Assembly (NCBI GenBank): GCA_900543605.1
Contig: UQSK01000023.1
Location: 1-29,828, forward strand
DNA length: 29,828 nt
Source: an uncultured Collinsella sp.
GTDB taxonomy: Bacteria; Actinomycetota; Coriobacteriia; Coriobacteriales; Coriobacteriaceae
Direction of reading: 5' to 3'
The notes under the pieces were generated by a model. It was not told the DNA's origin and searched no databases. It was given only the letters and a program-made list of their open reading frames with translations. The position numbers and the translations under genes are program-made. Position 1 is the stretch's first letter; every line of letters begins with the position of its first letter. Shown in pieces: positions 14,093 to 20,165 of the stretch.

Positions 14093-15175
14093 CTATCGTA
14101 CGAAGTACCAGGGGCTTTCCTGCACGGTGGGCTCCAGCGCGATGCCGGTGCGCTCCTTAAACAGATCCATGTCCTGAGATTTTTCGGTCCACCACGCGTT
14201 GGGCTTAAAGGTCATGCTCTCAATGACATGACCGACAAACACACTGTTGCGCAGCTTAGAGAAGTCGGTGTTCATAATCAGGATGGACGCGAGCACCAGC
14301 ACGATGCCCAGGACTTTGATCGCGCCGGCGGGCTCGGCGTAGACACCAATGCCCAGCAGTACGGTGACGACCGTCTCGAATGACATTACGACGGGAACTT
14401 TCGACGTCTCGAGCCCCATGGACAGACCCTGCATATATAAGATGTAAGCCACGGCTGTGGGGATGAGCCCAAAGCCAAGGAACAGCAGCAGCAGCTGTGG
14501 CGACATTGCCGCGGCGACATCCGGCCACGGAGCCGCGATAGCCGCCATAACCGCACCGCCAAAAACAAAGCCCCAAAACGTGACAGCCAGCGGGTGGACC
14601 GTCTTGGTTGCTATCCGGCTAAACACCGCAAGCGACGCACCACAAAGGCCTGCAATCACGCCCGACGTGACGCCCCAAACCGAAAAATGAAAACCGGAAA
14701 GGTCGCCATTGGTCACCGCAAGCACGCAGCCAACGATGTTAAAGACAATGGCAACGAGCTTGTTGGGGGTCACGTCCTCGCGATAAAGCACGCGGCCGAG
14801 CATGACGCCAAACACCGGCGAGGTGTAGAGCAGCACCGAGGCCGTAGACATACCCACCTCGCGCATGCACTCGTAATAGCAGGTGTTGGCGGCGGCTAAA
14901 CCGACGATACCGACAAGCGCGCAGGGGACGAGCTCTTTGGGGCTTGCCTTGAATAGCGTCAGGGGACCCGATGCTTTTCCCTCACGAGCACCTCCCTGGC
15001 AACCCATGAACGCCAAGACCGGAGCCATTAAGACGGCACCCGACAACAGGCGAAAGGCCGCCATGCTCTGAGACGAAACACCCAGGGCCGATATTCCGTT
15101 TACAAAGATTCCGATGCTGCCCCACATAAGCGCGGCGACCAGCACCAGCACATAGCCCAGATTGCTTTTCTTCAA
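14093..15175 (-). CDS. DMT-superfamily (EamA) transporter, putative metabolite exporter
   Basis: The 360-residue protein has about ten hydrophobic spans in two EamA repeats (LGYVLVLVAALMWGSIGIF near the start; second repeat from about 175, SVWGVTSGVIAGLCGASLAVFSR). A soluble C-terminal extension of about 45 residues ends ESPWYFVR. DMT proteins export amino acids and other small metabolites. I chose the TTG at 15175, 5 nt after GAGGAGG; a GTG at 15211 in the same frame has no ribosome binding site. An ACGT-N5-TCGT site at 15215-15227 resembles the PTS-operon operator. With a deglycase operon next door releasing amino acid inside the cell, export of lysine or another amino acid is a reasonable but unproven role. 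The C-terminal extension is unusual for the family. Confidence 0.88.
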   Translation of the reverse strand: MKKSNLGYVLVLVAALMWGSIGIFVNGISALGVSSQSMAAFRLLSGAVLMAPVLAFMGCQGGAREGKASGPLTLFKASPKELVPCALVGIVGLAAANTCYYECMREVGMSTASVLLYTSPVFGVMLGRVLYREDVTPNKLVAIVFNIVGCVLAVTNGDLSGFHFSVWGVTSGVIAGLCGASLAVFSRIATKTVHPLAVTFWGFVFGGAVMAAIAAPWPDVAAAMSPQLLLLFLGFGLIPTAVAYILYMQGLSMGLETSKVPVVMSFETVVTVLLGIGVYAEPAGAIKVLGIVLVLASILIMNTDFSKLRNSVFVGHVIESMTFKPNAWWTEKSQDMDLFKERTGIALEPTVQESPWYFVR

Positions 15176-15214
15176 CGCAGCCTCCTCGGTATTGTTTCCA
15201 ATATGTTTCACACT

Positions 15215-15227
15215 ACGTTATAGTCGT
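15215..15227. promoter_or_regulatory. Putative operator before the DMT exporter
   Basis: ACGTTATAGTCGT lies 40 bp before the TTG start. It matches the minus-strand form of the second GntR gene's site (ACGTTATATACGT) at 11 of 13 positions. One ACGT half is TCGT. A TTGAAA about 15 bp from TATAAC on the minus strand may be the promoter around it. Confidence 0.5.
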
Positions 15228-15283
15228 TATATACATTTTTCAAGACACAAATCGCCGAACGGAAAAATCCGCTCGCCCACATA

Positions 15284-15376
15284 GTCATTGGGTACTCATT
15301 GGGGACGTTCTTAAATGACTAGTCGTTGGGGACGTTCCTGAATGACTAGTCGTTTAAGAACGTCCCCAACGACTAG
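15284..15376. repeat. Tandem and inverted GGGGACGTTC repeat
   Basis: About 26-bp units of the form (AGTCGTT)GGGGACGTTC(TTAAATGACT) occur twice in direct order (15298-15320, 15321-15347) and once inverted (15348-15374). The arms 15319-15337 and 15358-15376 are perfect 19-bp reverse complements. A degenerate copy is at 6747-6800. It lies in the 15176-15533 gap, which has no gene. Confidence 0.85.
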
Positions 15377-15431
15377 GACTGTCCCCAACTGTCGACAGAA
15401 AAGGAACGTCCCCAAGTGCCGCCATGAATTC

Positions 15432-15498
15432 AGTTGCGGTGAAATAGTTCCTGAATAGAGGCTTCAGACCCCCAAACAGGAACTATTCCACCGCAACT
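15432..15498. repeat. Long hairpin, 22-bp arms
   Basis: Bases 15432-15453 and 15477-15498 are reverse complements with one mismatch, around a 23-nt loop. It lies 35 bp beyond the stop of the third deglycase (15534, read leftward). There is no U tract on the minus strand after the stem. Confidence 0.8.
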
Positions 15499-15533
15499 TA
15501 TGAGGACATCGAGCTGTTAGGCCGCTCTATCCC

Positions 15534-16526
15534 CTAGTAGTCGAGCTTCCACATGTAGCGGCGCGTCATGTAGTCCTTGTGGGTGACGGCAGAAAGCGCA
15601 CGCATGTACACGTTGTTGAGGATCGGGGCAAAGATCAGGTGGTTGAAGTATTCGCTCACGCTGTCCTTGATGTCGTTGAGGCCGAGCTCCTTGGCGTCGA
15701 GCTGATAGACGCGCTCGCCACCGTACTGGTTGACAAAGCGGATGCCGCGCTCGTCGTTGCAGCGGCTGCGGCCGACGCTGATGAGCTGGAACAGCGAGGT
15801 GCGCTTGTCCAGGATCTCGAAGGGGCCGTGGAAGAAGTCGCAGGTGTTGATAGTGCAGGAGTCGATCTGCAGCATCTCCTGCACGTTGCAGATGCTAAAG
15901 ACGTAGGCGGCACCAAAGAGCGGACCCTGGGCCATGACGTTGATGCAGGGCTTGTCGGCGTTCTGCTCGGCCCACTTGGCAGCGAGCGGACGGGTGTACT
16001 CGACGGCCTTGCGATAGATGGGGTCGACCAAGTCGAACGCGGCCATAGCGGTCTCGTACTCGGCATAACCCTCGGTCTGCTGCGTAAGCTCCATGGCGAT
16101 CATGGTCACGACGGCGGAGTTGGTGCGGCCCATGCAGGACTCGTCGACGGCCAGGCTGTCGTACTGGATCTTGTAGTCGCAGACCTCGGTGAGGCCGGAC
16201 TCGTCAACATAGATGGCGATGGTGCTGGCACCGTGGTCCTTGGCGACCTGGGCGGCGACGATGGTCTCCTTGGTGCCGCGCATGGACACGACGACGGCCA
16301 GGGTGTTCTCGTTAACGTAGGCAGGCGTGGCGTGCACGAACTCGTTGCTGGTGTAGCTGGAGCTCACGACCTGCGTGGCCTCGTGCTCCATAAAATACTG
16401 GGCAGGATAGTTGCCGCCGTTGGATCCGCCGGCGCCGATCCACACGACGCGCTTGATGCCGCCCTTGTCTGCCTTGTCAGCCAAAACCTGGGAGACGACA
16501 TCCTTAACCTGTTCCTGAGTAGTCAT
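15534..16526 (-). CDS. SIS-domain sugar-amine-6-phosphate deglycase (FrlB/FraB/Gfr type), third copy
   Basis: The protein has 330 residues. The N-terminal SIS half has WIGAGGSNGGNYPAQYF (29-45). The phosphosugar loop is VVSMRGTKETI (79-89), not the CSHSGNT or CSLGGST of the other two copies. Glu217 (VQEMLQ) and His233 (CDFFHGPFE) keep the 16-residue spacing of the catalytic pair, but the GEYFHG of the others is CDFFHG here. The C-terminus TRRYMWKLDY matches the second copy. These changes suggest a different sugar or amino-acid specificity. The ATG at 16526 has AGAAGAAGG upstream. It is divergent from a third GntR regulator across a 205-bp spacer with repeated GCATACA sites, and is the obvious target of that regulator. 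Confidence 0.85.
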   Translation of the reverse strand: MTTQEQVKDVVSQVLADKADKGGIKRVVWIGAGGSNGGNYPAQYFMEHEATQVVSSSYTSNEFVHATPAYVNENTLAVVVSMRGTKETIVAAQVAKDHGASTIAIYVDESGLTEVCDYKIQYDSLAVDESCMGRTNSAVVTMIAMELTQQTEGYAEYETAMAAFDLVDPIYRKAVEYTRPLAAKWAEQNADKPCINVMAQGPLFGAAYVFSICNVQEMLQIDSCTINTCDFFHGPFEILDKRTSLFQLISVGRSRCNDERGIRFVNQYGGERVYQLDAKELGLNDIKDSVSEYFNHLIFAPILNNVYMRALSAVTHKDYMTRRYMWKLDY

Positions 16527-16564
16527 CGCGCATCAGCCCTTCTTCTCGTTTGATGCTCTTGATG

Positions 16565-16581
16565 GCATACAAGTTACATAC
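16565..16581. promoter_or_regulatory. Putative operator of the third GntR regulator, site A
   Basis: GCATACAAGTTACATAC lies 38 bp before the deglycase start. It matches site B (16704-16720, GCATACAGGTTAGATAT) at 14 of 17 positions. Confidence 0.6.
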
Positions 16582-16603
16582 ATGTTTTGGTTATGTCGAC
16601 TAG

Positions 16604-16611
16604 TTGTATGC
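16604..16611. promoter_or_regulatory. Putative operator of the third GntR regulator, inverted half-site
   Basis: TTGTATGC is the reverse complement of the GCATACAA core and faces site A across 31 bp. Confidence 0.45.
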
Positions 16612-16632
16612 TATATTTGACCTAGATATTTT

Positions 16633-16667
16633 ACCGCTGTGGTTTTCGATTACTCGTTACCAGCGGT
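16633..16667. repeat. 7-bp inverted repeat in the divergent spacer
   Basis: ACCGCTG (16633-16639) and CAGCGGT (16661-16667) flank 21 bp near the middle of the divergent promoter region. It could be a further protein-binding site. Confidence 0.35.
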
Positions 16668-16703
16668 TTTATTGTTGTATTGAATACATGCTTGCTTAGA
16701 TAA

Positions 16704-16720
16704 GCATACAGGTTAGATAT
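16704..16720. promoter_or_regulatory. Putative operator of the third GntR regulator, site B
   Basis: GCATACAGGTTAGATAT ends 11 bp before the regulator's ATG, placed to block its own expression. Confidence 0.6.
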
Positions 16721-16731
16721 AGGCTGATCGC

Positions 16732-17454
16732 ATGAACGCTTCATCTAAAAAGAAACTGAGCCAATACGAGCGCTTGGCGGGTACGCTTCGCGACCGCATC
16801 GCCGCCGGCATCTACGCACGCGGAGACAAGCTGCCGTCCGAGATGGAACTCATGGACGAATCGGGGCTGTCGCGCAGCACCGTACGCCATGCCCTTAAGG
16901 TGCTCGTTGATGAGGGTCTGGTTCGAACCGAGCGCGGGCGCGGCGCCTTTGTGGCCGACACGCCGGCGCTCCACGAGAACAACCTGGTGTTTTCGAGCTA
17001 TACGGCGCAGGTCCAGGGTCAGGGCATGAAGCCCACCACGCGCACGGTGGACTCGGGCTTTACCAAGGCGGGCGGCAGTATAGCTAAGTTCTTTGATGCG
17101 GCCGTGGGCAGCAAGCTCGTCAAACTTGTCCGTCTGCGTTATCTGGACGATGCGCCGCTGTGCCTGGAGACTACCTATCTACCACCGAGCTTTGAAGCAC
17201 TCATCGATCGCGATATCAATGGTTCGCTCTACGCGACGCTGCGCCAGGAATTCCATCGCGCGCCGGCACAGGGACATAAGACCTTTGAGGTGTGCTATGC
17301 CTCGCAAAACGAGGCGTTTTTGCTCAACGTTGAGCGTGGGCAGGCGCTGATCCTGATCACCGACTACGTCTACGACACCGACGGCCGCCCGCTCCATGTC
17401 TCCAAGCGCATCCAGCGCACCGACCGCGCCAAATACACCGAGCCCATCGGCTAA
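16732..17454 (+). CDS. GntR-family (HutC/UTRA) transcriptional regulator, third copy
   Basis: The 240-residue protein has a winged helix at about 10-75 (YERLAGTLRDRIAAGIYARG, LPSEMELMDESGLSR, STVRHALKVLVDEGLV, ERGRGAFVA) and a C-terminal UTRA domain (LCLETTYLPP, DYVYDTDGRPLHVSKRI). It is less like the other two regulators than they are like each other, and lacks their VGSRYV ending. It is the only plus-strand gene in the sugar region and is divergent from the third deglycase. The GCATACA sites in the spacer fit control of both genes. The ATG at 16732 is the only good start; the ribosome binding site is weak. The stop at 17452-17454 directly adjoins a hairpin repeat. Confidence 0.9.
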   Translation: MNASSKKKLSQYERLAGTLRDRIAAGIYARGDKLPSEMELMDESGLSRSTVRHALKVLVDEGLVRTERGRGAFVADTPALHENNLVFSSYTAQVQGQGMKPTTRTVDSGFTKAGGSIAKFFDAAVGSKLVKLVRLRYLDDAPLCLETTYLPPSFEALIDRDINGSLYATLRQEFHRAPAQGHKTFEVCYASQNEAFLLNVERGQALILITDYVYDTDGRPLHVSKRIQRTDRAKYTEPIG

Positions 17455-17487
17455 CCTGCCAAAATAAACCTGTCCCTAAATGGTAGG
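17455..17487. repeat. Interspersed hairpin repeat, copy 3 (inverted)
   Basis: This 33-bp copy is in the opposite orientation to those at 7847 and 9981. It starts at the base after the GntR stop and runs into the last codons of the convergent GNAT gene (stop at 17476-17478). That position suits a bidirectional 3'-end element. Confidence 0.8.
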
Positions 17488-18066
17488 TTTGGGGAGGTCG
17501 GGGAACCAGGTTGGCTTGGGTTGGTTGGGCGTGCGCTCGGCTAGGACCAGCTCCATCCAGCACATGTCGTACCAGCGGCCGAACTTCTGGGCACAGCGGT
17601 CAAAGGCACCCACCAGGCGATACCCCATATGGGCATGGAAATCCTGGCTGTTGTGCGTCAGATATTCGTCGTCCTTGTCGTGCGGCACGGCAATGAGCGC
17701 GCACATGTTGGTGATGCCCATCGCGATCAGACACTGCTTGAGCGCATCGTGCAGTTTGCGGCCCAACCCGCCGTGGCGCACGTCGCGCGCCAGGTAGATC
17801 GACGTCTCGACCGACCAGTCGTATGCCTCGCGGCTGTTAAGCGGACTCACATAGGCATAGCCTACCGGATGCCCGTCCAGCTCCATCACCAGATACGGAT
17901 AGCGCTTGAGCGTACGCTCGATGCGCCCGGCGAACTCCTCAACGCTCGGCACCTCGTATTCGCAGGTAATCGCCGTCTGGCGCACATACGGCTCATAGAT
18001 GGCAAGCAACGCCGGCGCGTCTTCGGGCGTCGCCAGACGAATCGTCGGCTCGGACATCTCGGGCAT
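17476..18066 (-). CDS. GNAT N-acetyltransferase, phosphinothricin-acetyltransferase-like
   Basis: The 196-residue protein is of the subgroup that acetylates amino-acid-like substrates such as phosphinothricin or methionine derivatives. It begins with IRLATPEDAPALLAIYEPYV, has the central strand VGYAYVSPLNSREAYDWSVETSIYL, and the acetyl-CoA loop DVRHGGLGRKLHDAL. The C-terminal block is HAHMGYRLVGAFDRCAQKFGRWYDMCWME. The ATG at 18066 was chosen because GGGGAGGGG lies just upstream; a start three codons later is possible. Its last codons lie inside repeat copy 3, so the final residues may derive from that element. The natural substrate is unknown. Confidence 0.88.
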   Translation of the reverse strand: MPEMSEPTIRLATPEDAPALLAIYEPYVRQTAITCEYEVPSVEEFAGRIERTLKRYPYLVMELDGHPVGYAYVSPLNSREAYDWSVETSIYLARDVRHGGLGRKLHDALKQCLIAMGITNMCALIAVPHDKDDEYLTHNSQDFHAHMGYRLVGAFDRCAQKFGRWYDMCWMELVLAERTPNQPKPTWFPDLPKPTI

Positions 18067-18082
18067 GCAGCCCCTCCCCCTC

Positions 18083-18126
18083 AAAAGCAAAGGGCGCCCT
18101 GCGCCAAACCCAGCGCAAGGCGGCCC
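18083..18126 (-). terminator. Terminator-like hairpin after the threonine aldolase gene
   Basis: A GC-rich, slightly bulged stem (18092-18104 with 18113-18126) is followed on the minus strand by CTTTGCTTTT. It lies 17 bp past the stop at 18144. Confidence 0.7.
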
Positions 18127-18143
18127 CTCGTCATTACATCAGA

Positions 18144-19169
18144 CTACAGGACAGCCGCCAGCGCGTCGATGTCCTCCTGCGTCGTGGCCCAGCTGGTACA
18201 AAAACGCACCACCGTGTGGGTCTCGTCGTACTTTTCCCAGTACTCGATCGAGGCATGCTCGCGAATGCGGGCCATATCCTCGTTGGGCAGAATCACAAAC
18301 TGCTGGTTAGTCGGCGTCTCCAAGAAGAACTGGTAACCGCGCTCGTGCAGCACGCGACGAAGCGCCTGCGCGGTTTCAATTGCCTGTCGACCAATCTCAA
18401 AATACAGGCCATCGGTAAAGAGCGCCTCAAACTGCACGCCCGTCAGGCGGCCCTTGGCAAGCAGCGCGCCGTGCTGCTTAATACGCGGAATGGGGTGCGC
18501 CGGGGCGTGCATGCCGCAGAACACCACGGCCTCGCCGCAGAGCGCGCCGCACTTGGTGCCGCCGATGTAGAACACGTCGCACAGCTGCGCCAGCTCGGGC
18601 AGGGTAATGTCGCACTCATCGGCCGCCAGCGCATAGGCCAGACGAGCACCGTCCACAAACAGCGGAATCTCATGCTTCTGGCACACCGCGTGAATCGCCG
18701 CGAGCTCGGCCTTGGAGTACAGCGTGCCGTACTCGGTCGACAAGCTCACGTACACGGCGCCCGGGAACACCGTGTGCTCGTAGCTCTCGTTTTCGTAGAA
18801 CACCTGGATATAGTTCTCGAGGTCCTCGGCGTGCATCTTGCCCTCGTAGCCGGGGATGGTGAGCACCTTGTGGCCGCCAAACTCGATGGCGCCCGCCTCG
18901 TGGCAGGCGACGTGGCCAGTCTCAGCAGCAACGACGCCCTCGTACGGCGCGAGCAGCATGTCGATCACCGTCGCGTTGGCCTGCGTGCCGCCCACCAGAA
19001 AAAACACGTCGGCATCGGGGGCCTGGCAGGCCTCGCGGATAAGCTGCTTGGCACGCTCGGTGTGTACATCGGTACCGTAGCCGGGCTGCGGCTCCATGTT
19101 GGTATCGACGAGTGCCTGCAGCACTGCCGGATGTGCGCCGTGGGAATAGTCGTTGTTAAACGCGAGCAT
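18144..19169 (-). CDS. Low-specificity L-threonine aldolase / beta-eliminating lyase family
   Basis: This PLP enzyme cleaves threonine or allo-threonine to glycine and acetaldehyde. The 341-residue protein is of normal length. It starts FNNDYSHGAHPAV, has FLVGGTQAN (57-65) at the PLP phosphate site, Asp173 in LFVDGARLAYA and the PLP-lysine Lys206 in YIGGTKCGALCGEA. The ATG at 19169 lies 5 nt after GAGAGGA; upstream in-frame codons lack similarity. The PAP2 gene ends 45 bp upstream on the same strand, so the two could share a transcript. A terminator-like hairpin follows. Confidence 0.92.
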   Translation of the reverse strand: MLAFNNDYSHGAHPAVLQALVDTNMEPQPGYGTDVHTERAKQLIREACQAPDADVFFLVGGTQANATVIDMLLAPYEGVVAAETGHVACHEAGAIEFGGHKVLTIPGYEGKMHAEDLENYIQVFYENESYEHTVFPGAVYVSLSTEYGTLYSKAELAAIHAVCQKHEIPLFVDGARLAYALAADECDITLPELAQLCDVFYIGGTKCGALCGEAVVFCGMHAPAHPIPRIKQHGALLAKGRLTGVQFEALFTDGLYFEIGRQAIETAQALRRVLHERGYQFFLETPTNQQFVILPNEDMARIREHASIEYWEKYDETHTVVRFCTSWATTQEDIDALAAVL

Positions 19170-19214
19170 GGCAATCCTCTCATACCGGGTATCGGCCAGA
19201 TGATTCAAACGGGG

Positions 19215-20078
19215 CTATTGTACGCCGTTGGGATAGGCAATGCGCGCGGCAAGACACTCAAGTGCCAGTACCAGGGCAAAACCGCAGCTCACGTCACTCA
19301 AAAAGTGTGCACCGATCACGATGCGGCCAAGCGCGACGAGCGCCGCGACCACAGCCGCCGTCCAAAAGACCATGCGGCGGCGCGACGGTTTTTCCTTAAA
19401 GGCCGCCGCGGGAAGCCCGGCAAGCATAAGGCCGATCGCCGCATGCGCCGTGTGTCCGCTCGCAAACGACTTGAACCCGTCCTTGATCACGCCGGCGGCG
19501 ATATAGGTCCACTTGTCGGGATTGCCGATCACCCACCACGGCTGAAAATTGAGCCCCGCTGTGACCTCGATCACGCGCATGCGCGGGCGCGACCACAGCG
19601 GCTTAACAATGACGTTGAGGATGATGGCCTGAGCGACCCACACGGCCAGTACCATCAACGCCCAGCGCGTGAGATCGTCGGGCTCGGTCGTGCGCGTGAG
19701 GCGATAGACGATAAGGTTGGCGGCGATGACCAGCACAAACGTCAGCACCAACTGAACAGCGATGAGTTTGCCGCCGACTTTCAGGGACGAGACGATCTCG
19801 TAGCCGGCCAGGCCAACGTTGACGAGGATGCCGAGCACGGCGAGCCATTTGCTCCCTCTGGAATCGGGACGCACCGCGCGCACGAGCATAACGCCCGCGA
19901 CGCTCGCCGTCAGCTCGAACGGTAGCTCGCCGGCCGCCTCGACAAAGCGACCGTACACGCTGCCGATGTTGAACAGCGCACTCGAGATCTGATAATCAAA
20001 GAAGCTGCCCACGCCCAGACAAAGGCACAGGACGGCCGCGATAATAGCGACATCTTTCTTATAGATGTATCCGAACAT
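19215..20078 (-). CDS. PAP2-family membrane phosphatase
   Basis: The 287-residue integral membrane protein is of the phosphatidic acid phosphatase 2 type. The three family motifs are present: KPLWSRP (159-165), SFASGHT (204-210) with His209, and RIVIGAHFLSD (252-262) with His258 and Asp262. Hydrophobic spans surround them (for example IIAAVLCLCLGVG at 12-24 and LVLTFVLVIAANLIVY at 110-125). These enzymes dephosphorylate lipid phosphates such as undecaprenyl pyrophosphate or phosphatidic acid at the outer face. The ATG at 20078 follows AAAGGAAAGC. The gene lies between mfd and the aldolase gene, all leftward. Confidence 0.9.
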   Translation of the reverse strand: MFGYIYKKDVAIIAAVLCLCLGVGSFFDYQISSALFNIGSVYGRFVEAAGELPFELTASVAGVMLVRAVRPDSRGSKWLAVLGILVNVGLAGYEIVSSLKVGGKLIAVQLVLTFVLVIAANLIVYRLTRTTEPDDLTRWALMVLAVWVAQAIILNVIVKPLWSRPRMRVIEVTAGLNFQPWWVIGNPDKWTYIAAGVIKDGFKSFASGHTAHAAIGLMLAGLPAAAFKEKPSRRRMVFWTAAVVAALVALGRIVIGAHFLSDVSCGFALVLALECLAARIAYPNGVQ

Positions 20079-20114
20079 GCTTTCCTTTCGATGGGGCTGG
20101 AATCAACCTGCGAG

Positions 20115-20154
20115 GTGGCGGGGCAAAGAACAACTGGTAGCTATGCCCCGCCAC
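20115..20154 (-). terminator. Hairpin after mfd
   Basis: A perfect 11-bp stem (GTGGCGGGGCA, 20115-20125, with 20144-20154) lies 11 bp beyond the mfd stop. No U tract follows, so intrinsic termination is uncertain. Confidence 0.5.
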
Positions 20155-20165
20155 GCCCCTACTTG

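Noticed and set aside
15298..15374. Repeat units of about 26 bp resembling a short CRISPR array
   Set aside because: The units abut without spacers, one is inverted, and there are no cas genes.
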